From assembly GCA_951812755.1 (NCBI GenBank), contig OX638329.1:2899339-2963338 (forward strand): a stretch of 64,000 bases of DNA, read 5' to 3'. The position numbers and the translations under genes were made by a program. The stretch is from an uncultured Latescibacterota bacterium (GTDB taxonomy: Bacteria; Latescibacterota; UBA2968). The notes beneath the pieces are model-generated. The model did not search any database, had not been told where the DNA came from, and worked only from the letters and a program-made list of their open reading frames with translations. Positions 42,152 to 51,633 of the stretch are shown in pieces; position 1 is the first letter of the stretch, and every line of letters begins with the position of its first letter.

Positions 42152-44374
42152 ATGTCCAGAGAAGACAAACAACCGGTGCCGTTCCACGGATTGGTGGAAC
42201 AGGCAAAGCGAAAGGGGGCGCGGAGGCTGGAGGATACCAGGCGAAGGGATGTGTTTCTATCGGAGCGGACCGTGTTTCGAGACACTGCAACAGGACATAT
42301 TGCCTGGCGGGTCACATGTGACCCTGCAGTGAGTGTGAATGACTATTACGACATTCCCGGGTGGAACGCGAATGGATCGGTCTTGGGGTTTTTGAGCCGG
42401 CGCACGGGTGGGGGGCGCAAGCGGTGGTTGATGGACGCAAATGGGGACAATCTCCGGCCGATGCCGACGGCAGATAAAAAGTCGATCAATACGGGCTTCT
42501 GGAGCATGCGCTATCCAGATCGATTTTACCATGCAGTAGTAGATCAGGACGGCACGCATATTGTAGCCGAAAATCCGTTTACGGGGGAACGGAAGGCAAT
42601 CGTGAGTGTGAATCGGGACCTGGGTCAGATGATGCCGCCGCATCCGTCAGAAGAGTGGTTCCTCTTTGGAGATAAGAAGGGCAATGAGGAAGCACCTGCT
42701 GGCGTATTTCCACCAGATATGCCTTCTGTGGCCTATGTAGTGGGACTGGACGGAGCGGTGCAGGAGGTGCATTTCGAACGGCGATGGCACCGATTGCGGT
42801 TTACCAAGTCGGCGGATCGGAGGCTGTTTTTTAATTTTGACGATCCGAGGACGCAGTGGACGATTTTGCCGGATGGGACGGACCGGCACGAGATTCCCTA
42901 TACCGGCGGGCATCCAGACTGGCCGATGGACGGAAACGAACTGACGTATTATGACGGCGGGCATGTGTGGGGGGTATCTTATAAAGGGGAAAACCGGCGG
43001 TCGGTTATATACCTGAATAGCGGAGGGCACGGAGGGCCGTGCATGGATGGAGAATGGTTTGTATCCGACACGCCTCAATGGGGCCGCTATCCCGGGGCCA
43101 TTATCTGTTTTCGGACCGATGGGTCGGAGGAATGCCGCGTGTTGTTCAAACACATGAGTTCACTGTATTCACACAACGAGCGGGGGTGGCACCCGGATCA
43201 CCACGCCACACATCCGCACCCCAACAGCAGTCCGGATGGGACAAAAGTGGTATTTAACAGCGATTTTATAGGGGAATACGCGGATCTCTATATTGTGGTG
43301 AACAGGCTCCCCGATCCGCCTCAGAATTTGATGGTAAGTCCGAGGGGAGATAGGCTTTTGCTGAACTGGGAAGTGCCCCGGCGGTGTCACGAGACAAAGG
43401 GGTATCACATTTACAGGCGAGATGAGCACTCCGAGCATTATGTAAGACTGACGGAAGAACCGGTTGAAGGGACGAAATGGTCGGGACCGAGAACGCCGGG
43501 ATATTACGTAGTGACGGCACAGGAGTGGAGCGGGCTGGAGAGTGAGCCTTCCAGTGAAGTGGGGGCAAATGGTGAGCGAGGTGGTGTGGTTCGGGTGGCT
43601 TTGGATACAACGGCACCCGGTGTGCCTGAAGGGGTTCAGGTGGAGGCTATCTCGGCCAATACGCTGGGGATACACTGGTCCGGGGTCGGGGATTCGGATC
43701 TGGATCACTACAATGTGTATTCCAGCCAGGTATCCGATTTTGCGTGCAGACAGGAGACACTGGTGGGGTCCCCTTCGAGAGCCGAGTTTGTAGATTGGGG
43801 GCTGGCGTTGAATACGGAGTATTATTACCGTGTCACAGCGGTAGATCGGGCGGGCAACGAGTCGGCTCCATCGGAGGTTGTTGGAGGAAAGACGCCCACA
43901 TTTGAGCCGGTTCGGATTGAGCTGATACCCGAAGATGCCAAGGTATTGAACATGGGGCTGCAGAAGGTGGAGGTCGGACAAGCTCTGTACCCCAGGGGAG
44001 GTGGTGTGGCAACCTGGACGTTTGAGGTGCCTCGGGACGGAGATTATGCGATCTGGGGCCAATCTATTCGGGAGCGACCAAAGGACGAACATGTGGGGCG
44101 AGTGCGTGCTGACACTCTGGATGTGTATTTCGATCTATGTGTGGATGACGATCTGGAGAGCCAGTGGATGGCTTGGGGATTCTGGGGCGAGTGGCATTGG
44201 TCTCCGGCGGGAAATATGCATACGGGCACGCCAGAAGTGTTCCGGCTCACAGCCGGGACGCACACCCTGCGCTTGAGACCCGGTACACCGACTGCACAGG
44301 TCGTTGGGCTTGTGGTGACTGACGATCCAACGTGGTGGCCGGTGGAGGGGATGCAGAGCAAGGGACCGCGGTAG
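42152..44374 (+). CDS. Oligogalacturonate-lyase-like propeller with FN3 and CBM-like domains, paralogue
   Basis: This 740-residue protein is the paralogue of the product of the gene at 14785: same opening (DVFLSERTVFRDTATGHIAWRVT), propeller (YDIPGWNANGS, GHPDW, HGGPCMDGEWFVSD, SSPDGTKVVFNSD) and an FN3 (about 390-475). A second FN3 (about 490-580, YYYRVTAVDRAGNES) and a C-terminal jelly-roll-like region (about 590-735) follow. FN3 and jelly-roll order differ between the two paralogues, showing domain shuffling. No signal peptide is seen. AGGAGG lies seven bases before ATG. It stands alone between the two outer-membrane loci; uronate-polymer processing is a guess from the propeller family. 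Confidence 0.75.
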   Translation: MSREDKQPVPFHGLVEQAKRKGARRLEDTRRRDVFLSERTVFRDTATGHIAWRVTCDPAVSVNDYYDIPGWNANGSVLGFLSRRTGGGRKRWLMDANGDNLRPMPTADKKSINTGFWSMRYPDRFYHAVVDQDGTHIVAENPFTGERKAIVSVNRDLGQMMPPHPSEEWFLFGDKKGNEEAPAGVFPPDMPSVAYVVGLDGAVQEVHFERRWHRLRFTKSADRRLFFNFDDPRTQWTILPDGTDRHEIPYTGGHPDWPMDGNELTYYDGGHVWGVSYKGENRRSVIYLNSGGHGGPCMDGEWFVSDTPQWGRYPGAIICFRTDGSEECRVLFKHMSSLYSHNERGWHPDHHATHPHPNSSPDGTKVVFNSDFIGEYADLYIVVNRLPDPPQNLMVSPRGDRLLLNWEVPRRCHETKGYHIYRRDEHSEHYVRLTEEPVEGTKWSGPRTPGYYVVTAQEWSGLESEPSSEVGANGERGGVVRVALDTTAPGVPEGVQVEAISANTLGIHWSGVGDSDLDHYNVYSSQVSDFACRQETLVGSPSRAEFVDWGLALNTEYYYRVTAVDRAGNESAPSEVVGGKTPTFEPVRIELIPEDAKVLNMGLQKVEVGQALYPRGGGVATWTFEVPRDGDYAIWGQSIRERPKDEHVGRVRADTLDVYFDLCVDDDLESQWMAWGFWGEWHWSPAGNMHTGTPEVFRLTAGTHTLRLRPGTPTAQVVGLVVTDDPTWWPVEGMQSKGPR

Positions 44375-44427
44375 TATGCTTCATTGGGTGGATGCGAAAT
44401 TCCCAATATTAAGGCTTATATTCCCAC

Positions 44428-44640
44428 TCATCTGGGAAATCGAAATGGTGGCTCGATGTAGAGCCAGTTGATGCCGTTGAGTGCTTTGAGAAAGGCGATC
44501 AGGTCCTGTTTTTCGGCATCGGTGAGGTTGAGGGGAGTAATCAATTCGTCGAGGAAGGGGTTGGGGGTACCGCCATTGTCGTAAAATTCTATGATTTCTT
44601 GCAGGGTTTTGATACTGCCGTTGTGCATATAGGGGGCTGT
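44428..44640 (-). pseudogene. Remnant of cytochrome c peroxidase gene, third copy
   Basis: The last ~66 codons of the gene at 28284 (YMHNGSIKTLQEIIEFYD...) are present with few changes, but all heme motifs and the start are gone. The break falls at GGCTGT (44635-44640), where the sequence switches to the 3' part of a lacI copy. Confidence 0.9.
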
Positions 44641-44827
44641 AGTCGGTAGCGGGGATATTGACGTGGCGGCTTATATGACTCCGTCACTGACCACACTGGT
44701 AACTCCCTACGAGGCGATTGCCCAGGCTGCGATGGATCTGATGCTGGAACAAATCGAGGGGCAGAATACGCCTCGGCAAATAACCTTGAAATCGCATCTG
44801 GTTGTGCGGGAATCCTGCGGGGCCTAA
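44635..44827 (+). pseudogene. LacI-family regulator, copy 4, 3' fragment only
   Basis: The last 64 codons of the regulator at 30782, identical at DNA level, fused to the cytochrome remnant at GGCTGT. It has no DNA-binding domain and no start. Locus 2 therefore lost its own regulator and probably depends on one encoded elsewhere, such as those at 24275 or 30782. Confidence 0.92.
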
Positions 44828-44978
44828 CAAAGGTGAAGAACGGTCAAAAAAATACTTGACATTGGGAGAAATTTTAATGCATATTATTGGTGATATAAGT
44901 GAAAATTTGTGACTATATCAGAAATTTAGCATAAGTAAATAATAGTCAATAATTTATCTTCATTATTGGTTTGGAGTT

Positions 44979-45026
44979 AAAACCGTCTAAAAACCAGCGG
45001 GAGGGCATGGTATAGATGGTTTTTTT
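44979..45026 (+). terminator. Terminator-like leader hairpin of operon 2
   Basis: Same sequence and fold as 31947-31994. Here the preceding lacI is only a fragment, yet the hairpin is kept without a change, which suggests it matters for the operon downstream or that the copy is very recent. Confidence 0.6.
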
Positions 45027-45196
45027 GTACTCGTACCTGAAAGTTAGAAGTTTTTATTCATAAGTTGTAAAAAGAATTAATTACTTTTTGCTGTAAAAAC
45101 AAGTTTTGGAATGATTTAAACCGGAGAAAGGAGGGGGATTTGAATTGAGTGCGATACTGTGTTGTATTTTTTACCATCTCAAAGGAGGGCCAGCTT

Positions 45197-45895
45197 ATGC
45201 GGATGTTGAGAGCGATGTTTAGAACACTATGCCTCGTTGGGGCGATTCTGGTTTCGGTTTCTACGGCAGGAGCCTTAGAAGAAGGCCAGGCGGGGATCGG
45301 GTTTTTCGGGAGTGCAAACGTGCCGTTGTTCAAATTTGGCGAGTGGTACTCTGCGTCTCCCAAATTGGGGCTTAGCTACAACTATATAGCCTCGTCGAGG
45401 ATTGTCGCCGAGATTGAGTATCACTATTCTTCGATGCTGGGCGGCGATCTGGATACGAGAGAGTTCACCTGGCCGATTGATAGCCAGAATTACCGCAGCC
45501 CAAATGTCGATCAGGGCGTGACGTTCAACAGCCTGGTCGCCAGCGCCCTGCTCCATTTCAAGGAAGTGGGAAAAGGCACATCGCCTTATATAATGGGCGG
45601 CGTCGGGTTTTTCGGGTTTTCGAATGAGGTGTCGGGGTTGGTTTTTCCCGGGCAGTCGGGAACGTCCCTGGATACCAGCATTCTAAATCCCGCCTTTAAC
45701 GATAAGGTGGCGGCACTGACGTTCTCATTTGGAGGTGGGATCAGCATCGTGGGGTCCGAGCAATTTGTGATTGATCTCCGCTTGCGGTACAATGTGATTA
45801 TGGGCGAACTCCGTCCCCTGGAGGATTGGGGGCTTGAAAAAGTCTTCCCAATGCAGGCGATAGATCTGGTGGGCGGGATTAAATATTACTGGTAA
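45197..45895 (+). CDS. Small outer-membrane beta-barrel protein, locus 2
   Basis: The 232-residue paralogue of the product at 32153 has an almost identical ribosome site, start and signal peptide (MRMLRAMFRTLCLVGAILVS...). The mature barrel is clearly diverged but keeps landmarks such as YHYS-x-M-x-GGDLD and the final GIKYYW. The ATG at 45197 is eight bases after AAAGGAGG. It opens the second operon (barrel-receptor-cargo-PorV-like). Confidence 0.7.
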   Translation: MRMLRAMFRTLCLVGAILVSVSTAGALEEGQAGIGFFGSANVPLFKFGEWYSASPKLGLSYNYIASSRIVAEIEYHYSSMLGGDLDTREFTWPIDSQNYRSPNVDQGVTFNSLVASALLHFKEVGKGTSPYIMGGVGFFGFSNEVSGLVFPGQSGTSLDTSILNPAFNDKVAALTFSFGGGISIVGSEQFVIDLRLRYNVIMGELRPLEDWGLEKVFPMQAIDLVGGIKYYW

Positions 45896-45917
45896 TTCTT
45901 ACTAAGGAGGTTCTTCG

Positions 45918-48900
45918 ATGTACAGAAAAGGTCTTGATTTTGTTCTCGTTGTGATTCTTGCTTTTGGTTTTGTCAGCCTGGCCGAGGCGGCAACAACGGG
46001 AAAAATTACTGGTCGTATTGTCGATAAGGCTGGAGAGGCTCTGCCGGGTGCGAACGTGTTGGTGGAAGGGACGACCCGTGGGGCAACAACTGATGGAGAA
46101 GGGTATTATTTTGTTCTGTCCGTTGATCCGGGGGCCTATACGGTGAAGGCGTCGATGGTTGGGTACACAAGTGCAACCAAGTCCGATGTGCGGGTTGCGT
46201 CAGATCTGACGACGACTGTGAATTTCTCGCTCAATGAAGCGGCTTTGGAACTGGGTGAGTTGACCGTGATTGCAGAGCGGCCACCGGTGGAGGCAGATGT
46301 GACGGAAAGCCGTTATGTGGTGACAGCCGAGGATATTGCGGTGTTGCCCATTGTCCGCGATCTGAATTCTTTTATTGAGCTGGAGGCGGGGGTCAATACC
46401 GACGGCACAAGGCGAATCCGCAATGCCTTTCTGGGCGGCGATGGCGGCGAAGTGGCCGAGTATGTGGTAGATGGTGTACGTCTGACGCACTCGGACGGGC
46501 GGCGTGGAACAGGCAACCGTGGGGGTACGCAGAACTGGAGCGGCGATGTCAATACGTCGGCGATTTCAGAGATCACAGTGTTGGCCGGCGGGTTGAATGC
46601 CGAATACGGCAACACCGGTTCCATCCAGATTGTAACCAAAGATGGCGGTCGAGACTACCACGGGCAGTTTCACTACCGGTACTCACCTGCGCAACAGAAA
46701 CACTGGGGCAACAATGCTTACGAGAGCTTCGTGCATCAGGGCCGGCTGAATTACGGCGATTCTGAATGGGCCAATGAAACAGCCAATGGTCGGAAGGTGC
46801 ATCAGCGGCCTTCGAGCGATTATACCGATGTGCAAGGGCATTTTTTAGAGGCATCTCTATCGGGACCTATTAATCGGGATTTATCGTTCTTTGCCACCAC
46901 AAAGCACGATGTCCAGGCGAGGGACTTGCCCCGTCCAACTGAGCGCGAGCCTTTTAACGCCGATGTGAGCTATAAAGTGACCTATAGCGCCACACCCGAT
47001 ATCAAGCTCCGTGTGGGTGGGCTGTATTCCAGCCGCCAGGGTCGTTATAGAGACAGTTTCAATTCCAGGGCGATTTTTCTTGATGAACGCGGACTTCTCG
47101 GTGGAGAGTGGAAGGTGACGGACAACATGCTCTATGTGTCCAGCATCCATACCCTATCGGCAAAGACGTTTTACGAGGTGCGGCTGTCGTATATTGCCAG
47201 CAAGCAAGACACGATTGACATTCCAAGTGTGACAATAAATCCATCCCTGGACAATGAAGGGTGGTTTTACACCGATCCCGGGCAGCAACGAGATCTGCAT
47301 GCTGGACAGCAGAACAAGCTGGCAATCCGGTTTGATCTGGCCAGTCAGATGACCCGCACGCACTTCCTGAAGGGTGGGTTCACGTTTTATCGCTACGACA
47401 ACTGGAAGACCGAGACGTTCGAAAATGTGGATGGGCGCACCCGGTGGTTGATTTACTGGGGCAAGCGCTATGAGCCAGGCGTGGGAATCACGCCTACCGA
47501 ACTCCACGCTTATGTGCAGGACAAGATGGAGTTTGAGGGGCTGATCATCAATGCGGGCTTCCGCTACGAGCGGTATAACGGTGGTGAGGCACTGCTTTAT
47601 CCCTACCAGGGAACGCCAATGGCTTACAATTACACGCGTTTCCGAGAGCATGCACAGTACGGGGATATGCAGCCAATGAATTGGTTCATGCCCCGGATAG
47701 GTATTTCGCACCCGATTACGGCCAAGTCGAAGATTCATTTCTTCTACGGGAAGTTCCACACCCGTCCGGATTTCCGCCGGATATACCAGCAGAACTGGCA
47801 ATCTACAGGTCCGCACTCGATCGACCGCAACAACGACGGGGTCATCAGCCCGCAAGAAGAGAACAATGCGCTGGACCGGAACGACTCGTTTGGCGCGGGA
47901 TTTGTGATTGACCAGTTCTACTCTTTGCAGCATTCGCAGGTCTCTACGGCTTTTGAACTGGGCACAGAGTGGAATTTCATCAGCGATTATTCCTTCCAGG
48001 GTACTGCTTATTATCGCATCACCAATGGGTTTTTAAGTGTGAATGGTGCGGTATTCCGCGATCCGCAGCAGGGCGGCAAAGCCAAGACCCGTTCGCAGGG
48101 TCCGAGAGGTCACACCACGACCCGCGGCATTGAGTTGGCATTGAAGAAGGGGTTGAAGCACAACTTCTCATTCAAAGCTGCGCTCAACTTCGGCTGGGGT
48201 GAACGCCTGACCATTGGCGGCACCAAGCGGGGCAATATGGGCGCCAGCATCTATCCGGATGCCTCGTATATTGCCGATCCCAACCGGTACTGGGTCAGTC
48301 ACACGATTGACCCGAATACGGGCGCAGAGATCCCCGCTCCGCCGACCGGTGCCAAGTTGGAGGAATTGAAAGCAAAAGCACAGGCTGTGGTTGACCAGGG
48401 TCTGGCCGGCGAGTTTGGCGTGGGTGCGATGTATGCGACCAACGATGGGAAATTTTATCCTTTGTGGGAGCAGAGCGGGTTGTCCAGTGAGGAACGGGCA
48501 GCACTGCAAGGGCTTTACGCCTTTTCGACGACGGGCTGGAGTGTGGAAGGTGGTCGCAGCGATGCCACGCGGACAAATGGGAGCCTGGTGCTGGTCTATG
48601 CCAGCCCGCCCGATTTTGGTCCCGGCGAGATGTTCTGGGGCAGCAAGCTGTTTGGCGACATTCGGGTGAACATGATCTACCGGATCTTCACGGGTCGGAT
48701 CTTCGATTTCCAGGATCCGAAAACCAGCCTGAACCTGAAGAAAGAAGGCCCCACGATCTCGACGGTAGATTTCAGCTTCCAAAAAGGGTTTAACATCAAG
48801 GGCATCCGCCCGCTGCTTTATTTGGAGATCGAAAATTTGTTCAACTTCAAAGGCTCGCCATCCACGAGTGCAGACTACGTGCGGTGGGGATTGCTTGAAG

Positions 48901-49013
48901 CGCAACCCACTGATCCGTTATTCGTGCAGTTCGGTGGTGACGCAAGTGAGTTGAGCAGATTTACGAGGACCGATCCGCGCCTGGTATTTGCAGGGGTGCG
49001 GTTGACCTGGTAA
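45918..49013 (+). CDS. TonB-dependent receptor with carboxypeptidase-regulatory-like domain, locus 2
   Basis: The 1031-residue paralogue of the receptor at 32880 has a signal peptide (about 1-24), CarboxypepD_reg-like domain (TGKITGRIVDKAGEALPGANVLVEG), plug (VEADVTESRYVVTAEDI, LAGGLNAEYGNTGSIQIVT) and a barrel ending FAGVRLTW. The N-terminal 130 residues are highly conserved between the two. Insertions such as HSDGRRGTGNRGGTQNW in the plug and many loop differences suggest a different ligand. AAGGAGG precedes ATG. Confidence 0.9.
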   Translation: MYRKGLDFVLVVILAFGFVSLAEAATTGKITGRIVDKAGEALPGANVLVEGTTRGATTDGEGYYFVLSVDPGAYTVKASMVGYTSATKSDVRVASDLTTTVNFSLNEAALELGELTVIAERPPVEADVTESRYVVTAEDIAVLPIVRDLNSFIELEAGVNTDGTRRIRNAFLGGDGGEVAEYVVDGVRLTHSDGRRGTGNRGGTQNWSGDVNTSAISEITVLAGGLNAEYGNTGSIQIVTKDGGRDYHGQFHYRYSPAQQKHWGNNAYESFVHQGRLNYGDSEWANETANGRKVHQRPSSDYTDVQGHFLEASLSGPINRDLSFFATTKHDVQARDLPRPTEREPFNADVSYKVTYSATPDIKLRVGGLYSSRQGRYRDSFNSRAIFLDERGLLGGEWKVTDNMLYVSSIHTLSAKTFYEVRLSYIASKQDTIDIPSVTINPSLDNEGWFYTDPGQQRDLHAGQQNKLAIRFDLASQMTRTHFLKGGFTFYRYDNWKTETFENVDGRTRWLIYWGKRYEPGVGITPTELHAYVQDKMEFEGLIINAGFRYERYNGGEALLYPYQGTPMAYNYTRFREHAQYGDMQPMNWFMPRIGISHPITAKSKIHFFYGKFHTRPDFRRIYQQNWQSTGPHSIDRNNDGVISPQEENNALDRNDSFGAGFVIDQFYSLQHSQVSTAFELGTEWNFISDYSFQGTAYYRITNGFLSVNGAVFRDPQQGGKAKTRSQGPRGHTTTRGIELALKKGLKHNFSFKAALNFGWGERLTIGGTKRGNMGASIYPDASYIADPNRYWVSHTIDPNTGAEIPAPPTGAKLEELKAKAQAVVDQGLAGEFGVGAMYATNDGKFYPLWEQSGLSSEERAALQGLYAFSTTGWSVEGGRSDATRTNGSLVLVYASPPDFGPGEMFWGSKLFGDIRVNMIYRIFTGRIFDFQDPKTSLNLKKEGPTISTVDFSFQKGFNIKGIRPLLYLEIENLFNFKGSPSTSADYVRWGLLEAQPTDPLFVQFGGDASELSRFTRTDPRLVFAGVRLTW

Positions 49014-49027
49014 GCAGGCACAGTGCC

Positions 49028-49053
49028 GCGGTATGGGGTAGTGCCCATACCGC
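49028..49053 (+). other. Intercistronic hairpin, receptor-cargo junction, locus 2
   Basis: GCGGTATGGG (49028-49037) pairs perfectly with CCCATACCGC (49044-49053) over a six-base loop, with no T tract. It occupies the same place as the hairpin at 35956-35985 though the sequence is unrelated. Confidence 0.65.
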
Positions 49054-49076
49054 GCAACTTAGATAGAGGATATGAC

Positions 49077-51581
49077 ATGAAAATGTATGCGAAATTTTCT
49101 CGCACGGCCGGGGCAATCCTTGTGGGAATCTTTGTGATGTCGCTGGCCTGCGAGGTAGCCGCCCAGAATATTCCCAGGCTACCGTGGCGCAACCTGCGGC
49201 GCAGCAAGCTCTGGACGGGGCTGATGAACACAGGCATGCACGGTCCGGATCGAGACGGGAGTCGGCGCGCCAGCATGGAGGGCGTGGCTTACCCGGGACG
49301 GAACCGCTTGCCGGGCAGTTTGTGGGATAGGCGCGGATGGCCGGGGTCCAACCAGTGGGTGCAAAATTATCTGCTGAGAACGGCCACGGCGCGGAGCCTG
49401 GGAACATTTATTATTACCAAGCCCGATCCATCAGAATACACGCCCTCGCGAGGGAACGAACTCGTGGTATCATTTACGAGCCTGACCACCAGCCCGGACA
49501 TCACGCCGATGGAGTATCCGGTGAGTACGGAAATTGAAGGGCAATTGGGCGTGGGGATGGACCCACAGCACCCGCTCAAGGGGATACCGATAGGGGAAGC
49601 CAAGAACTGGTATCCGGGACAGCCGCATCCTGGTTCGGAAAATATCGTGGAAATTCTCAACTGGGATTTCCACACGTATATGAAGCCAGAGCACAAGCGG
49701 TTTGGAGAACTGGTGGCGATTGCCAAGTGGACGACGGAGGCCGGAATCCAGGGCACTAAGAAGATATACCAGTGGACGTTTCGGGACTGGGATGACTTCA
49801 TTATTGTCGAGAATGTGTTTGAAAACACGGGAGACACCGATGGCGATGGTGTGGCCGATCTCAACGGAGGTGCCGGGCTAAATCTCAAGGATGTTTATTT
49901 TGCTTTTTACAACTATTTTTGGCCCACAGAAGGTGGGACGGCCAACCGCGACCGCGTAGATAGAGCGCGGGGCTATTACTACTGGCTGTTGCGTCGATCC
50001 GAAACGGAAAACTACAATGTGATCCAGGACGATGTGTACCGCTACACCGAAGCGGCCAATTATGGAACGGCCGATCCGAACCACGCGGATGTGGCAGACG
50101 CAGTGGGCATGAAGATGAGTTATGCGTTTGACTGGGACTCTCCGCTGACAGCGCACGACGATGCGGGCGATCCCCACCAGCCCGAAAACCAGTGCTGCTG
50201 GGGGCGGTTGAATTTCCAGGAGCGCGGAGAACTCCTGGCCGGGCAGTACGTTGGGGCAATCCCGATTGACTATACGCCGCCTTTTGTGAACGACGACTAC
50301 GCAAATTACATAGCTCCAAAGGTGGCAGAGCAGCCTTTTGCCGTGCCGTGGTTCACCCACAAGGAGGAACCGGACATCAACCGGCACAGCACCGATGAGA
50401 TCGGTATTGCGCTGGTGTCGGTGGCTAAGCCGGGCGAGCGGGTGAGTACGTACAATATCGCCGGACGTACGGGCTGGCCGGACAATCCGACTGCACCTTT
50501 GCCGGTGCAGGACAATCCCACGCGACGGGGCGAGACTCCGGAGCAACCCATGTCGCCCAACTGGCATGCGTTTTCCCACACTTATGGTCCCTATGATATG
50601 CAAAGAGGAGACCGCGTGAAGATCGTGATGGCTTTTACAGCGTCAATGCCGGTGGAGGAAAATATGTGGGGTTGGCAGAGAAATATTCCGCAGAATCAGG
50701 CCGATTTGCACACGGATAAGGCCATGCGGAATTTGATGAAGCACGCGCAGCACGCGCAGGCGATGTACGAACTGGGTGGCGATGTGCCGCTACCACCGCC
50801 GGATCTTCATACCTGGATCGAGAATACACCGGCAGCTACGGCCAAAATTAGCTGGCAGAGCATCGACGATCTGGAAGATCCCGATTATGCGGGTACTGCT
50901 GAGGCGAAGGATATCGCTGGCTATCGGGTTTACCGCAGCGATTTTTACTTCGACAACTGGCAACTCCTGAAGGATATCAAGGTCGGAGATGCGACGCACA
51001 AAGAAGGTGATCGGTATTCTTATACCGACGATACATCTCTGGCTGGATTTGCCTACTATTATGCGGTGACGGCTTATGACACCGGTCACAGTTCCTGGAC
51101 CAGCCACGACGGCACCAGGACACTGTCCGATTTGCCGCCGGCTGTCCAGCAGTCGGTGCAAAGCGGGTTGGAGAGCGGGTTGGCTTCTCCCGAGCAATTT
51201 TTCCGTTACTCATGGATACCAACGAGTCCGGCAGTGGCCGCTTATGCAGAGGCCAATCGCCTGGAAGCAAAGGTGTCGGTGGTGCCCAATCCCTTTTTGG
51301 CCGATGGTTCTCACGCTTATGAGGGATCGGATAAAATTCGGTTCGTGAATTTGCCGTCCAAGTGCAATGTGAAGATTTTCTCGGTTTCCGGAGATCTGAT
51401 GTCGGAGTTTGACCACGATAATCCGACGGTTGGAGAAGCGGAATATATCCAGCTCACCAAGGCGGTGACAGGACAGGTTCCGGCCGGGGTCTATTTCTTC
51501 GTGGTGAAGTCCCTGACGCCAGAAAGCAATGGAAAGATCCAGCGCGGGACATTTGTGGTGGTCGGGGGATCTGTCAGGTAA
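49077..51581 (+). CDS. Secreted FN3 protein with type IX-like C-terminal sorting domain, locus 2
   Basis: The 834-residue paralogue of the product at 36009 has a signal peptide (about 1-30, ...LACEVAAQN), the conserved region KLWTGLMNTGMHGPDRDGSRR and KKIYQWTFRDWDDFIIVENVF, an FN3-like domain (GYRVYRSDFYFDNWQLL) and the C-terminal VVPNPFLADGSH...GVYFFVV...RGTFVVVGG. AGAGGA six bases before ATG (49077) sets the start; ATG 49083 is also possible. It probably reaches the cell surface with help of the PorV-like protein encoded next. No catalytic motif recognised. Confidence 0.7.
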   Translation: MKMYAKFSRTAGAILVGIFVMSLACEVAAQNIPRLPWRNLRRSKLWTGLMNTGMHGPDRDGSRRASMEGVAYPGRNRLPGSLWDRRGWPGSNQWVQNYLLRTATARSLGTFIITKPDPSEYTPSRGNELVVSFTSLTTSPDITPMEYPVSTEIEGQLGVGMDPQHPLKGIPIGEAKNWYPGQPHPGSENIVEILNWDFHTYMKPEHKRFGELVAIAKWTTEAGIQGTKKIYQWTFRDWDDFIIVENVFENTGDTDGDGVADLNGGAGLNLKDVYFAFYNYFWPTEGGTANRDRVDRARGYYYWLLRRSETENYNVIQDDVYRYTEAANYGTADPNHADVADAVGMKMSYAFDWDSPLTAHDDAGDPHQPENQCCWGRLNFQERGELLAGQYVGAIPIDYTPPFVNDDYANYIAPKVAEQPFAVPWFTHKEEPDINRHSTDEIGIALVSVAKPGERVSTYNIAGRTGWPDNPTAPLPVQDNPTRRGETPEQPMSPNWHAFSHTYGPYDMQRGDRVKIVMAFTASMPVEENMWGWQRNIPQNQADLHTDKAMRNLMKHAQHAQAMYELGGDVPLPPPDLHTWIENTPAATAKISWQSIDDLEDPDYAGTAEAKDIAGYRVYRSDFYFDNWQLLKDIKVGDATHKEGDRYSYTDDTSLAGFAYYYAVTAYDTGHSSWTSHDGTRTLSDLPPAVQQSVQSGLESGLASPEQFFRYSWIPTSPAVAAYAEANRLEAKVSVVPNPFLADGSHAYEGSDKIRFVNLPSKCNVKIFSVSGDLMSEFDHDNPTVGEAEYIQLTKAVTGQVPAGVYFFVVKSLTPESNGKIQRGTFVVVGGSVR

Positions 51582-51586
51582 TCGGC

Positions 51587-51612
51587 GGGCGGTAGGTCTA
51601 TGCCTATCGCCC
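51587..51612 (+). other. Intercistronic hairpin, cargo-PorV junction, locus 2
   Basis: GGGCGGTAGG (51587-51596) pairs with CCTATCGCCC (51603-51612) with one G-U and a six-base loop. There is no T tract. No counterpart exists in the 18-bp gap of locus 1. Confidence 0.55.
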
Positions 51613-51633
51613 CTCTGAATAAGGAGTGCAAGT

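Larger units (their letters stand above)
44635..45032 (+). repeat. 398-nt near-identical repeat, copy 2
   Basis: Counterpart of 31603-32000 with one base difference (C44930). It carries the same TTGACA candidate (44856-44861), the TGATATA/TATATCA dyad (44891-44920) and the leader hairpin (44979-45026). Confidence 0.95.
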
